A DNA stretch of 64,000 nucleotides from Leptodactylus fallax (GCA_947044405.1 CAMRHE010000021.1:6618501-6682500), one strand, 5' to 3'. Positions 1 to 13,357 are shown, counted from the first letter of the stretch. A program made the numbers and translations. Notes: generated from the sequence alone by a model not told the origin.

Positions 1-3000
1 CAGTAGAGAAAGAAGGTTGGAGAGGGAAATGGTAAGGTAGAAAATTGTCTACAAAAAGACTGGTCTTATAAGTTGATGTGGATTTTTCAAAACCCCATAT
101 ATCAGGGTGAGCTCTAATTGCACCTGCCAGGGGTCACATCACCAAGGTAAACAAGGCAGGGACAGAAGATAGCCACAATGTGTACCCCAGGCAATATGAA
201 TTGGTCATGATCAGGTAGAGGAAATTTTAAATAGGCTGTGGGCAAGTCATATAGAAGCTTAAGGGGTGATATTAAAGGCAAAGGGAAGCCAGCCACACTG
301 TGATGATGAGAGACCTCCAATTAAGTATTTCTGCTGTGTTGTATTACTATTTGTCCCTATTACTACTACACAGTGTGGGATGGTGCCTGTTATCAAAACC
401 GGTTTGGCTACAGGAATGTGGTCCGGCTGCTTTGAGCCCAGATCTTGTGTTGCTCTGTTTCTGGCTCAATTAGCATTCCATTGTTACACTAATTATCTCC
501 ACAGGGGTTTCCTGCAGACAGGTGGAATCCCCAGACAAGTTGGAGCCAGCGACCGAACAAAGGGGATAAGGTTTTATGACAATATCTTCCCCGGGAAACC
601 CCTTACTGTAACCCCGATAATTCCCTAAGGTGCGCCCGGTGAAGCCCACACAAGATACTGTTCAAAGCCCGGAAAAGGTCCAGACACTGATATCCTTACC
701 CAAAGGGGATTTGGGTGTCATTCTTGGTGTCTACATGGTGGGGATCTCGCCACGAACCCTATCATACCTCTTGCCCGACTCTACGATCATCGGGCGGGGA
801 GATACAATGAAATATGGTTCTGGGAATTCCAGGATGGAGGGCGGGGCTCCTCCTCCTGGTGACATCACTTAGGGAGGAGACCAGTTGAGTAAAATGTTCT
901 CAGACCAGGGAAAGAGGGGTCTTTGTTATCCTGGAGAACATGTGACAGCATGTAGGAGACACATGCTCTGTAACTTGCTAAAGCCTGCACCCTAGGCCCA
1001 AATCCTGCTGTGGCCTAGCGAAAACAGACTACAACCTTGTTCTGGTATCTTTCTAGATTTTTACTTCCCATTTTATTTTCTGTACTGTATATTGCTTTTA
1101 CCTGTATTTGCTTGATAATTGATATGTATTTCTGTATATGTTAGTGCTTAGTACCGACCCACTGGGGTTAACAAATATATAAAATTTATAAAGCTCATTT
1201 CATATTATCCTATGAACCCGGTCCGCTCATGGTGTGTGAGTGGGAGGAAAAGAAAGTTGATTGCAGGTGTGTCAGGTAGCGTGGTAAGACGATATCCTTC
1301 ACACACACTTATTATGCGTAGCAAATAGGGCCAAAGAACGGTACCCAAGTCCATCTGTAAACTCTCTCCAATTCGCTTAGCCATCATGGTTTTAAGTTGT
1401 TTTAGTATCATATATGCGTCAGTTTAAACTGACTGGCTAATTCTAAATGGCTCAATCTATCCTCCAGATCACCCTGTAATTTTAATTCTTTCCATCTTCC
1501 ACTAAGAGATTAGGTGAATAAGAGAACCATTTATGAGATATCGGAAGCATGCCTGTATTAACATCACTTGTTGATTTCCATTGGAAATAAAGATTCAAAG
1601 ATTTGAAACCAAGTCAATTTGGGATTTATCAGAGAAGTCTATAGGTAGGGATTCATTGAGCCTCCAGCAGAAGAGGGAAGTCACTGGAGCCTTTATTAGC
1701 AACATGGTAAGTACACAGTCATGGCCTCACCATGATGAGGGTATATGACTAAAGTATAGAAGATATGGGAACACGGCCATATTGGTGAGTATTAGGTCAA
1801 TGCTAGAGTATGCATGATGGTTTGGAGAACAATATGAATAACCCCTAGTAAACCTATGTGACTCCCTCTATGCATCTCAAATAAAAAGATGTGCATTTTC
1901 AACTGTGTTTCTTCTTATTTTAAAATTTATCTCAAGGTGCAGCAGGGTAGAGAGAAATGGAATCCACCTTTCACATTAAACATAAAACTACCTCCACACT
2001 CGACTAGAGATTATGGGAGCAGTAACTGTGCAGGAGTCTCCTTCCAGACAGAGTCCAGGGAAAACACAAGAAACTCCCGCCAACTTGATCTGGCCTTTCC
2101 ACTGTTTTTTGTCTCCACACATCTCCTCATGTTAATAAGGGAAAAAGGAAGCTATAGCGTGACACAGTTTTAATTGGTTAAAAAGAAAAGCCCCAGCTTT
2201 ATTCTACTTACAAACACGCTATCAGGCATATCAAATAAAGTTAAAACTATTTAAAAGTCCACATGGAGCAGGTACTAGTCTGCAGCCAAAGGGCTATGAC
2301 AGACATTCTACTGGCTATGCCTTCAATAAGCCCACGGCTGCCACGTAAAGTGGTGCAATTTCATTCACAAGGGTGCAGATGCTTATATAATGGTGTCCCT
2401 TCACTCCAAAACTTTTTAGATAACATGGTCGCTATTGACTGTGGTAACTAAAGGGTTAAGTGCATGGGATCGGCAAACAGCTGAGCATGGGCGTTTAACA
2501 CTTTAGATGCCACGGTCAATAGCGACAGCGGGATCTAAACAGCCGAGCACCCACTTCTGACAGTGCTGGAGATCCTGCACTATTCTGCTGCAATTGACAT
2601 AGAAAGTCAGTTGCTGCAGAATAAGTCCCATGAGTGACGATATAGAAATGTTTATCGATAGCTATCATTCACTAATGGATTAACAAAACAAATCTGCCTG
2701 AATCGTATGGTGTCCTAAAGATTAATGAATCTACTCTCTAGGTCAGAGTTAGAGTATGCAGGGGCAAAACGTAGGTAGTTGAGAAGGAAGATAGCGAGTC
2801 CTACTTTTCTAGTAGCTGAAGCAAGACAGAACCTACTGTACTGTGCTGAAAGTACCTAAGGCAAGACGCTTGTGTAAATTGTGTTTCCTGAATGCACCAC
2901 ACTTCCGGCTTATGATATATATTACCTATAAAGGTTCTCCGGCGTTTAATCATGTCACATTATGTGACAAAACCCTGCACATGGGAAATAATAATAAAAT

Positions 3001-3205
3001 TACTAATAGTAACTACCAATCTAGACATTTCAAAGGGGGGAAAAATATGGCTTAACATAGGTGCAAGCATAATTGTTACATATACCCTCGGTTCACACTA
3101 GCGCCGGCTCTAGAGCCTGATCGCTAAAATAGAAGTTACAAACGGAGCCTGCTGGACCCCATTGACTCTCCATGCAAGACTTTTTTCTCCACCGATTTTT
3201 GGTGG
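1..3205. other. Intergenic stretch with no supported gene
   Basis: Short open frames here show no recognisable domain. The 600-1200 part has a TATA-like/poly(A)-like segment (about 1170-1200) and could be an old LTR, but no terminal repeat pair or target duplication is visible. An inverted repeat lies at 2431-2523. Confidence 0.4.
2431..2523. repeat. Inverted repeat, about 29-bp arms
   Basis: The left arm begins GCTATTGACTGTGG (2431-2459) and is the imperfect reverse complement of 2495-2523, which ends CCACGGTCAATAGC. It resembles the internal part of the TTAACCCCTT elements (the segment around 6690 with TGCCGCGGTCAA), so it is probably a small fragment of that family. Confidence 0.55.
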
Positions 3206-4517
3206 CAGGGTCGGACTGGCCCACCGGGCAACCCGTGAATCGCCCGGTGGGCCCCGAGCCCCGACTATATTTAGTCCTCATTTTGCCAATGCAAAGGTCA
3301 GGGGTCCGATCCGGACGGTCAGGGGCCCCGACCGCTATACCTATTGTTAATGGAAAGGGTATGCCAGCCCAGGGAAATAAAAATACTCACCTGTCCTGGG
3401 TTCAGCATCGTCTTTGGCACTTTTCCGGCCTCACTGCAGGGGCATGGGGTTAGGCCCCAGCGGTGACATGGGTGCACCAGCGTAATGACGTCATCACGCC
3501 CGACGTGTCCGCAGAGGTCCAATCAAAGGCCCCCAGCAGTGACGTCTGGGGCTCAGGACATGGGAACCAGGGTACCAAGGAAGATGGGATGCAAGGATGC
3601 CCCGGAGCAGTAAGACAAGGTGAGTATAAGTGTTTGTTATTTTTAATCACTTCTCCTGGGCCTCTACTTATTATATTGTGGGGTCTGAGGAGACCCCAGA
3701 ATATAATAATAATAGCACCGGCTCTGGGGGGTGGGGGGGACTGTGGGCATATAATACTGTGTGGGGGCCACTGTGGAGCATATAATACTGTGTAGGGGCC
3801 ACTGTGGGCATATAATACTGTGTGAGGGCCACTGTGGAGCATATAATACTGTGTGGGGGCCACTGCGGAGCATATAATGCTGTGTGGGGGCCACTGCGGA
3901 GCATATAATGCTGTGTGGGGGCCACTGCAGAGAATATAATGCTGTGTGGGGGCCACTGCGGAGCATATAATGCTGTGTGGGGGCCACTGTTGGCATATAA
4001 TACTGTGTAGGGGCCACTGTTGGCATATAATACTGTGTGAGGGCCACTGTGAGCATATAATACTGTGTGGGGGCCAGTGTGGACATATAGTGCTGTGTGG
4101 GAGCCACTGTTGGCATATAATACTGTGTGGGGGCCACTGCAGGCATATAATACTGTGTGGGGGCCACTGTGGAGCATATAATGCTGTGTGGGGGCCACTG
4201 CGGAGCATATAATGCTGTCTGGGGGCCACTGCGGAGCATATAATGCTGTGTGGGGGCCACTGTGAAACATATAATGCTGTGTGGGGACACTGCGGAGCAT
4301 ATAATGCCGTGTGGGGGCCACTGCGGAGCATATTATACTGTCCCAGTATTGTTTACATGCCGGCGCTGCGCTGCTCACTCACCGTATTCTTGATAACTGC
4401 AGTTGTGGGTACTAAAGCACTCATAACCGCCACTATCAAGAATTCTCTCTAGGGAGGGGGTAGAGGGCCCCGGACAAAGGTTTGCACCGGGCCCACAAGA
4501 CCTTAGTTACGACTCTG
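3206..4517. mobile_element. Composite hAT-like repeat carrying a minisatellite
   Basis: The left edge has a CAGGGTCGGACTGGCC terminus and the right edge reads GTTACGACTCTG, both typical of hAT-like MITE ends in amphibians. The 8-bp flanks do not match, so this is likely two elements joined or a rearranged copy. No transposase is present. Confidence 0.5.
3735..4335. repeat. Minisatellite, about 31-bp unit, about 19 copies
   Basis: Tandem units run GTGTGGGGGCCACTG(T/C)GG then AGCATATAATACT. Variants alternate GTTGGCA and GCGGAGCA. Related arrays occur at 25490-25745 and 57390-57790. The long open frames on the minus strand here are by-products of a stop-poor unit. Confidence 0.85.
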
Positions 4518-4574
4518 CCAATGCATTTGCATTGGCAAAATGATAACTAATGGAGGCCAATAGCCTGGGGGACA

Positions 4575-4985
4575 TTAAAGGGGTTGTGCAGGATAACATT
4601 TTTTTTTTTTTTTTTTAATTACACAGGTGAAAAAAAACAAAAAAAACTTTCTCTCCTGTCCCCAGTGTCTCCCAGCGTGGTTTAGCCTGCAGCTCTGTTT
4701 TCTTCCAGTGCAAGTACCCCCTGCAGGTGACTACCTCTGAAGTCACGTGACCCCTGAGGCCAATCAGCGGCCTACAGGAAGGGACCTGGGACGTCACAGC
4801 CAGGGAGGACTTCCGGCAAAAGAAGACAGCGGAGCTGCAGGACCGGACTGTGCTGGGACCTGCTGACATCGGAGGACCGGGGATAGGTGAGTATGTTTAG
4901 TATGTTTTTGTTTTTTTGGGGGAGGAATTCACCTGTCCCAGACTAATTATAAAAAAGAAAAAATTATACTGGACAACCTCTTTAA
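4575..4985. mobile_element. TTAA MITE, AAAGGGGTTGTCC family
   Basis: TTAA flanks a terminal inverted repeat AGGGGTTGTGCAGG (left) and the complementary CTGGACAACCTCT (right). The interior is non-coding, with a CCAATCAGCGGCC segment also seen in related repeats. Confidence 0.7.
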
Positions 4986-5009
4986 AGCATGGCACATTAG
5001 GGGGGTATA

Positions 5010-5423
5010 TTAAAGGGGTTGTCCAGGCATAATTTGTTATGGTTTATCCTCAGGATAGGCCATAGATACCTGATCTGTAGGGGGCCGACCCAGGACCGAA
5101 CAGCTGTACGGAGCCACTTCTGGTGTCCATCCTGTACACAATACGGGGCTAGAAGCAGAGAGCTCTGTCCACTGTATATTAGCTGGGCACCTTCACTGCA
5201 TCTCAGCACTTATTGAAGTCAGTGGGAGCTGAGCTGCAGTGACGGCACTGGGCAACTATACAGCGGATGGAGATTTCTGCTTCCGGCCCTGTGTTATGTA
5301 CAGAACGGGCGCCGGAATTGACGCTGTACAGCTGATGGTGCCATGTGTCAGCTCCCTACTGATCAGGTATTTATGGCCTATCCATAGGCCATAAAAAAGA
5401 TTAACCCTGGACAATCCCTTTAA
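5010..5423. mobile_element. TTAA MITE, AAAGGGGTTGTCC family
   Basis: TTAA, then AGGGGTTGTCCAGG; the right end is CCTGGACAATCCCTTTAA. The interior has the common GGCCATAGATACCTGATC / GATCAGGTATTTATGGCC core in inverted orientation, so the element is partly palindromic. Confidence 0.75.
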
Positions 5424-5575
5424 TATGCATCACACAGGATGTTAGCCCCCATCACTTCTCCCACACAATATAATGGACCCATCACTGTTCCCCATACAGT
5501 ATGGGGGACCAGTGAAGAGGCCACTGTATGGGGAGACCAGTGAAGTGGCTATAAAAAAAATTTGGCCCAGACAAC

Positions 5576-5940
5576 CCCTTAAAAGAGGTTGTCTATTAAC
5601 TGGAGCAACCACTGTGGCGGCCACCAGGGAGGTGAAAAAATAAAAAAAATTTCAAAAAAGTATACTCACCTGTCCACAGCACTCCATTGTCCCCTGCCTG
5701 TGTCTGTTTGGTCTCACGGTGGCACCTCATTTCTGGAAATCCTGTACCTAATTGGTCTTAGCGGTCCCATGAGGTGCAGGACTCCCAGCAGGAAGGCGCC
5801 GGCACAAGACTGAATGGACACTGGCAGCGGACAACGGAGTGCTGGGGACAGGTGAGTATGCTTTTTTATTTATTTTTTATTTTACACTTGCCGCCCGGGA
5901 CTTGGGTTGCGCCAATTCCTGGACATCCTCTTCAAAGTAT
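5576..5940. mobile_element. Degenerate TTAA MITE of the same family
   Basis: The left end is TTAAAAGAGGTTGTCTA and the right end TCCTGGACATCCTCTTCAAAG. Both are decayed versions of the termini at 4575 and 5010. Non-coding. Confidence 0.55.
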
Positions 5941-6029
5941 TTATCTATCTTTCTAATATTGATGGCCTGTTCTTAGGATAGGCCAGCAATATTACAACTG
6001 CGATGTAATGATGATCTAAAGGTAATGGT

Positions 6030-6487
6030 AACCTGGAAGAGGCCAGGTACCTTGGGTACATAATAGGAAGAGGGGTGATAAAACCCCAGGTTAACAAAGT
6101 GGAGGCCATTCAAAATTGTCCCCGACCCTTGAATAAAAAACAAATGAGAGCTTTTCTGGGAATTGTCGGATGTTATCGTAGGTTCATCCCAAACTTTGCA
6201 ACTATGGCAGCCCCATGGACAGATCTGACTAAGGGAATGAGTTCCATAATAGTCAAGTGGAGTGACAAGGCTGAGGGAGCATTCCAGGAGCTGAAGTCAA
6301 TTCTCTGTAAACAGCGGGTTTTGGTCACACCTGAACTTGTGGTTCAGACTGACGCCTCTGATGTGGGGTTAGGCGCAGTGCTGTCCCAAATGGTGGGTGG
6401 TGAAGAACACCCAGTCACCTACCTGAGTAGGAAGCTTACACCACCAGAAAAAAATTTATAGCATTGTGGAGAGGGAGTGTTTAGCCA
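6030..6487 (+). pseudogene. Ty3/gypsy-like pol fragment: end of RT and start of RNase H
   Basis: The conceptual translation from about 6040 contains the gypsy RT connection (RAFLGIVGCYRRFIPNFA) and the first RNase H aspartate region (QTDASDVGLGAVLSQ, then YLSRKLTPPEKN). The 5' part (gag, protease, most of RT) is absent. A one-base insertion near 6461 puts a stop in frame. The sequence is cut at 6487 by the TTAA element and resumes at 11084. Confidence 0.88.
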
Positions 6488-6491
6488 TTAA

Positions 6492-9400
6492 CCCCTTAAC
6501 GACCTTGGACGTACTATTACGTCCTGGGCGCTAGGTACTTCGCGCACCAGGACGTAATACTACGCCCGAGGCCGGCCGCCCGCTCACTATCTGAGCGGGC
6601 GGTATCGGAACCGGGTGTTAGCTGTCAGATACTGCTCCATAACCCCCGGTCGGCCATAACTTCCGATCGGCGGTTTTAACCCCTTGGATGCCGCGGTCAA
6701 ACGCTGACTTCCTGTATAGGCTGTAAGACACGAGTATGCTCGTGTCTTGCAGTCTATAGTGCTGAGCCAGCAATCAAAGCATTGCTGGCTCAGGTGTCCT
6801 AATGGGACACAAGAAAAAGTAAAAAAAAAGTGAAAAAAAAAAATAATAAAGTATGTGAAAAAAATTAGTAAAAGAATAAAGCCCCAAAAATTCCCTTTTC
6901 CTATATAAAATGAATTATATAAAAAATAAACCTAAAAATTAATAAAAACAATACATATTTTGTATCGTTGCGTCCGTAACAACCTGTACAATAAAACTGA
7001 AACCATATTTAATGTACACGGTGAAAGTCGGGGAAAAAAAAATGGAAAAAACCCGCCAAAAGTAACGATTTTTCGCCATCTCACCTTACAAAATATGCCA
7101 TAAAAAGTGATCAAAAAGTCATATGTACCCCAAAACAGTACCAATTAAAAGCACAGGTTGTACCGCAAAAAATAAGCCCTAAACCAACTCTCTAAACTGA
7201 AAAATAAAAATGCTACGCATCTTAGAAGATGGCGATGCAAAAAAAATTGATTTATGTCCCCAAATGGGTTTTTGTTCTGCAAAATTGGTATTGCATAAAA
7301 AAACATTATAAATGAGGTATCGCCGTAATCGTACCGACCCGCAGAATAAAGATAACATGTTACTTATGCTCTATGCTGCATGGTGAAAAATTTAAAAGAT
7401 AAAACGCAGTGCCAGAATTGATGGGGTTGTTTTTTAATCCACCAAGAAAGAGTTAATAAAATTTATTTAATAAGTTGTAAGCACCTAAAAATGATGTCAT
7501 TAAAAAATAAATCTCACCCTGAAAACAACAAGCCCTCATATTGCTACATCACCAGAGAAATAAAGAAAATATAACTCGTACAATGTGAAGACAAAAACCC
7601 CAAAAATCACCAAATCATTAGAGCATAACTGGCTGCGGCAGGAAGGGAATGTATAAGCTGTGCGAGCGTATATTAGGGTACACCCCAGATTTAGAGCTTA
7701 CAAGGGATAATAAACCAGAAGTGACCCCCAGAGTGACCCCCCAATAATAGGAACTACTGGGGAAATAGTAGTGAATTTAGTGTACCCAATGTACTACGCA
7801 CAGATTACATATTCACTTTTCCCCATCCGCTGTGCAGTCACGTCTGGGATACTAATGCTCGCTACACCCCTTGATAAATTCTTTGAGGGGTGCAGTTTTC
7901 AAAATGGGGTCATTCCCTAGGGGATTCCACTTTACTGGTACTTTAGAGGCTCTGCAAACATGACATGGCATCCAGATCCCAAACATCTGAATCTGCGCTC
8001 CAAAAGCCATATAGCGCTCCTTCCCTTCTGTGCCCTACTGTGTGCCCAAACCGCAGTTTATACCCACATGTATGACACTGGTGTACCCAGGATAAGGTAC
8101 TTAATGTGATATGTGAGTATAAACTCCTGTTTGGGCACAGCCGGGCACAGAAGGGAAGGAGCGCTATTTGGTTTTTGGACGCCATTGCACTTTTGCAGAG
8201 CTGAAATGCCAGTACAGTGGAATCCCCTGACATGTCACCCCATTTTGGAAACTGCACCCCTGAAGGAATTTATCCAGGGGTACAGTGAGCATTTTTAACC
8301 CCAAGTGTTGCTATAATTTATTATCCGTAAATGAATAGGCAGCTGATGATGAAAGGTGAAAATGACAATTATTCCAGGAATACGACATTTCTGTGCGTAA
8401 TATGTTGTGCCCGGCTTGTATCAGAGATGAACGCTCCAAAAGCTGTTGTGCCCGGGATCCCCGATCACCAGTTTTTGGAGTGTGTGTCTGTGCAGACATA
8501 AGCTGGGCATAACATATCGGGCACTGAAATGGCGTATCTATAGAAAAATTTCATTTTTAACTTTTCATTATCAGCTGCGCATTCATTTTTGGAAATTAAA
8601 AGAATGCAACACTTAAGGGTTAATAATGCTCGCTACCCCACTTTATAAATCCCTTGAAGGGTATAGTTTCCAAAATGGGGTGACATGTCTGCGGATTCCA
8701 CTTTACTGACAATTCATGGTCTCTGCAAAAGTGGCATGGTGTCCAAAAAGCAAACTGTGCTCTAAAAACCAAAATAGCGCTCTTTCCCTTCTGTGCCTGG
8801 CTGTGCCCAAACAGCAGTTTATACCCACATATGGCATTGTTAAGTACGTTATCCTGGGTACACCAGTGTCATACGTGTGGGCATAAACTGTCATTTGGGC
8901 ACACAGCAGGGCGCAAATGTGAAGGAGCGCTATGTGCTTTTGGAGCGCATATTTAGATTGTTGTTTTTTTGGACGCCATGTCACATTTGCAGAGACCCTA
9001 AAATTGCCCCTACAAAATGGGGGTCACTTCTTGGGGAATTCCAATTTACTGGCACCTCCAGGGCTCTGCAAAAATATCATGGCGACCAGAAAGTCCCTCT
9101 AAATCTGTACTCCAAAAGCTAAAAAAAACCACAGTGCTCCTTCCCTTCTGAGCCCTGCTGCGTGCCCAAGCAGCAGTTTATACCCACATATATAATTTTT
9201 TTGTCCCCGGGATAGCCCACTTAATAGTTTTAGGAGTGTATGTCTCTGATGCCACAAAGTGGCCGCAACGTATTAAGCACTGAAATTGGATATTTCTTTA
9301 AAAACTTTAATTTTCACTTTGTACATTAATTTTTGGGAAGCATTTTTAGGCTCTAAATGATAATACCCCTTGATACATTCCTTGAGGGGTGTAGTTTCTA

Positions 9401-11079
9401 AAATGGGGTCACTTTTGAGAGGTTTCCATTATATTGGTACTTTAGGGGTTCTGCAAATGCGACATGGCATCCAAAAACTATTCCAGCAAAATCTGCCCTC
9501 CAAAAGCTAAATAGCGCTCTTTCCATTTTTAGCCCTGCCATTTACCCATGCAGCAGATTACAACCACATATGGGGCATTTCTGTGTTCAGGAGAAATTGT
9601 GTAACGAACTTTGGGGTGCTTTTTCTCCTTTGTCCTCTTGTGAAAATGAAAAATTTGGGGCTAAATTGACGGTTTATTGGAAAAAAAGTAATTTTTCATT
9701 TTAATGTCCCAATGTTAATAAAATCTGTGAAACAGCTGTAGGGTCAAAATGCTCATTATGTCCCTTGATATGTTCTGTGAGGGGTGTAGTTTCCAAAATG
9801 GGGTCACTTTTAGGGGTTTCCACTGTATTGGTACTTTGGGGGCTCTGCAAATGCGACATGGTACCTGAAAACTATTCCAGCAAAATCTGCTCTCCAAAAG
9901 CTAAATAGCGCTCTTTCCATTCTGAGCCCTGCCATGTACCCATACAGCAGATTACGACCACATATGGGGTATTGCTGTGTTTAGGAGCAATTATTTTGCA
10001 AACTGTGGGGTGCTTTTTCTCCTTTAACCCATTGTGAAAATGAAAACTTTGGGGATAAAGTGACATTTTAGTAATGTTTCATTTATACATCCCAGTGTTA
10101 GCAAAATCTGTGAAACGAATGTAAGGTCAAAATGCTCACTATACCCCTATATGAATTCTGTGAGGGGTGTAGTTTGCAAAATGGGGTCACTTTTTGGGGT
10201 TTTCCTTTGTATTGGTACTCTAGGGGCTTTGCAAATGAGACATGGCACCTGAAAACTATTCCAGCAAAATCTGCTTTTCAGACGCCCAGTGTCGCTCCTT
10301 CCCTTCCGTGCGCTGCCATTCGCCCAAACATCAGTTTACACCCACTTGTGGGGTATTTCCGTGCTCGGGAGAAATTGCATAACAAACTGTGAGATGCATT
10401 TTTTCGTTTAACCCTTTGTGAATGTGTTAATTTTAGGGCTAAATTAAGGAATTAGTGGGAAAAAATTAAATGTCTAAATTTCACCTCCATATTGTTTTAA
10501 TTCCAGTGAAATTCTTAAAGGGTTAACAAACTTCCCAAATGTTATTTTGAATTATTTGAGGGGTGCAGTTTTGAAAATGGGGTGATTTATGGGGGTTTCT
10601 AATATATAGGCCTTTATAATCCTCTTCAGAACTGAAGTGGTCCCTAAAAAATTAGTTTGGGAAATTTTCTTGTAAATCTGCAAAATCGCTGTTACACTTG
10701 TAAGCCTTCTAACATCCAAAATAAATTACAGGACGATTAAAAGATGATGCCGATATAAAGCAGAGATATGGTAGATAATATGTATTAATGTATTTGGGTG
10801 GTATGACTATCTATCTGAAAAGCAGAGCATTTCACATTTTGAAAATTGCGATTTTTTTCCAAATTTCCATCAAATTTCCTATTTTTCTATAAATAAATAC
10901 AAAAATATTCATTAGTGTTTACCACTAACATGAAGTACAATGTGTCACGAAAAAACAACCTCAAAATCACTTGTGTAAGTTAAGACGTCTCAAAGTTATT
11001 GCCATATAAAGTGACACATGTCAGTTTTGAAAAACGAGGCCTGGTCCTTAACGCACTTTTGGGCTGGGTCCTTAAGGGG
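6492..11079 (+). mobile_element. Large non-coding TTAA element, copy 1 (piggyBac-like ends)
   Basis: TTAA is duplicated at 6488-6491 and 11080-11083. Ends are inverted: CCCCTTAACGACC on the left and, on the complementary strand, CCCCTTAAGGACC on the right. TTAA targeting with CCC-starting ends is the hallmark of piggyBac superfamily insertions; the assignment is inferred since no transposase is encoded. The 5' 300 bp hold several hairpins (6576-6602, 6721-6752, 6763-6792). Next comes an AT-rich part (to about 7850). Then come repeated 370-400-bp units carrying GTAGTTTCCAAAATGGGGTC and CTCTGCAAATGCGACATGGC, some in opposite orientation (8100-8300). All open frames are short. Because it sits cleanly in a gypsy gene, the pre-insertion site can be read. 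Confidence 0.85.
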
Positions 11080-11083
11080 TTAA

Positions 11084-11348
11084 GTGGGCACTAGAATCCC
11101 TTAGGTATTACCTACTGGGCCGACACTTTAAACTGGTCACTGATCACTCACCCCTTACATGGTTGTGCCGCACCAAGGAGAGAAATGCCAGAGCCACCAG
11201 GTGGTTTCTGACGTTATAAAATTTTAAGTTTACTGTGGAACACAGGGCAGGCAAGCTGCAGGGTAATACCGATGCCCTATCTAGGACCTATTGTTTGCTG
11301 ACTAAAAGTGTCCGCTCCTACAGGTCCGAACAAAGGGGGGGGGGGGTA
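11084..11348 (+). pseudogene. Ty3/gypsy-like RNase H continuation and polypurine tract
   Basis: It continues the fragment ending at 6487: conserved WALESLRYYL, then TDHSPLTWL, and at the end EHRAGKLQGNTDALSR, the RNase H histidine region. One stop interrupts the frame near 11220. There is no integrase: the sequence passes within about 60 bp to a purine tract (AAAGGGGGG..., about 11330-11346) and the LTR. The internal region therefore carries a deletion removing integrase. Confidence 0.85.
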
Positions 11349-11830
11349 TGTGAGAAGGTGACAGGACAAGTGCTGGAAGCACCGTATATCAGCCCCAGGT
11401 TTTTAACATACGTCTGGTCCAGGGCGGGTTTTGAATAGGCCACAGCTCAGGTGTGAGTCCTGGCCTCGTTACGGGGCCATAAAAGGCTACAGAACCTGCA
11501 CTTCAGGGCAGATCCTGGGGAGTGAGAGCTGGTGACTGGATCTGTCCTGTAACTTTTGTACTGTGCCAACTTGTTTTTTTGTGTGGCCAGCAGAAAGCCA
11601 CACGGATAGTTAGTTTCGTTACTGTTTAATTAGCGCTCGGACGAGCAGGATTTTTGTTTGTGTTTGCCTTAAGTTAAGGCTGTATTTTACTTTGCTTGTT
11701 TTTATGCCTGATGTAAGGTTTATTTCTTTTTGCCATTTTTTCAAATAAACCTGTTTGCACCAGACATTGTGTCTCAGTCTCTGACTGGTTGGGTCCGCAC
11801 CATTGCTGCTACCGAGTTACCTTCCCTACA
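11349..11830 (+). mobile_element. 3' LTR of the gypsy-like element
   Basis: It begins TGTGAGAAGG right after the polypurine tract and ends CCTTCCCTACA (TG...CA boundaries, 482 bp). It contains a TATA-like CATAAAAGG near 11478-11486 and a poly(A) signal AATAAA near 11746, in the order expected for U3-R-U5. No matching 5' LTR was found in the window. Confidence 0.75.
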
Positions 11831-13357
11831 ATTTGTAATGCAGTTTCTCTCGAGCACATATATGCTAAACATGTAGGTGTAAACTGATATATGGAAACAC
11901 AGCAGTGCGCCGAAGGGAAGGAGCGCCACTGGGCATGTGCAAAAGCAGATTTTGCTGGAATAGCTTTCAGGTGTCATGTCTCATTTTCAGAGCCCCTAGA
12001 GTACTAGTACAATGGAAACCCCCCCCAAAAGTGACCCCATTTTGGAAACTATACCCCTCAAGAAATGTATCAAGGGGTATAGTGAACATTTTGACCCGAC
12101 AGCTGTTTCACAGATTTTATTAACATTGTTAATAAATGTGAAAATGCAATATTACTCTTTAGACTGCAAAATGTCACTTTACCCCCAAATTTTTCATTTT
12201 CACAAGGGGTTAAAGGTGAAAAAGCACCCCATAATCTTTGCAAATGTGACATGGCGTCCAATAACCAACAATCTAAATCTATGCTCCAAAGGCCACCTAG
12301 CGCTCCTTTACATCTGCACCCTGCTGTGTGCCCAAACGGTAGTTTATGCCCCACATGTATGACACTGTTGTATTTAGGATAACCTACTTAACAACTTCAT
12401 ATGTGGGTATTAACTGCTGTTCGGGCACAGTCAGGCACAGAAGGGAAGAACCTTTATTTGGTTTTTGGAGCACAATTTTGCAGAGCCCCTCTTGAATTTA
12501 TCAAGAGCTGTAGCAAGCATTTTTATCCCTTGAGTGGTGCAATAACTTAGTTTCCATAAATGAATGTGCAGCTGGTAATGAAAAGTGACAGTGCCCAATA
12601 TATTGTGCCCAGCTTGTGTCAGCAGAGACACACACTCTAAAAACTGTTAAGCGGGTATCCTGGGCACAACATCTTTTGGAGCATTTGTCTCTGACAAAAC
12701 ATGTTGCGCACTGAAATTAGGTATTTCTAGAAAAATTGCTATATTCACTTTTCACCATCAACTGTGCATTCGTTTCTGGAAAAAAATGCTCACTTTACCC
12801 CTGGATTAATTCCTTCAGTGGTGCAATTTTACAAATGGGGTCAAGTGTCAGGGGATTCCACTCTTTAGTGGCATTTTAGGGGCTCTGCAAAATTGCATGA
12901 AGTCCAAAAACCAAACCATCCATATCTGTGCTTCAAAAACCAAATAGCGCTCCTTTTCTTCTGTGCCCTGCTATGTGCCCAAACAGCAGTTTATACCCAC
13001 ACATGACATTAAGTACGTTATTCTGGGTATGACAATGTCAAACATGTGGACATAACCTGCTGTTTAGGCATGCTGCAGGGCACAGATGTGAAGTAGCTCT
13101 GTGTCTTTTGGAGAGCTGATTTAGATGGTTGTTCTGGATGCCACGTTATGTTTGCAAAGCCCCTAAGGTGCCAGTAAAGTGGAATGCCCTAGGGAGTGAC
13201 CCTATTTTGAAAACTGCACCCCTCAAAGAATTTATCAAGGAGCATAATGAGCATTAGATTTCCCAGAGAATGCACAGTGGATGGCAAAAAGTGAATAATG
13301 AAGCTGTGCCAAGCACATTGGAAACACCAAATTCCCTATTAAATTCCCTATTATTTA

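Noticed and set aside
266..872. Two adjacent plus-strand frames (120 and 80 codons) as a possible gene
   Set aside because: No recognisable domain, no splice structure, and composition like the surrounding intergenic DNA.
3450..4378. Minus-strand frames of 208-293 codons with repeated HSIIC / ALYAP-type motifs
   Set aside because: They are translations of the 31-bp minisatellite in different frames, not a repeat protein.
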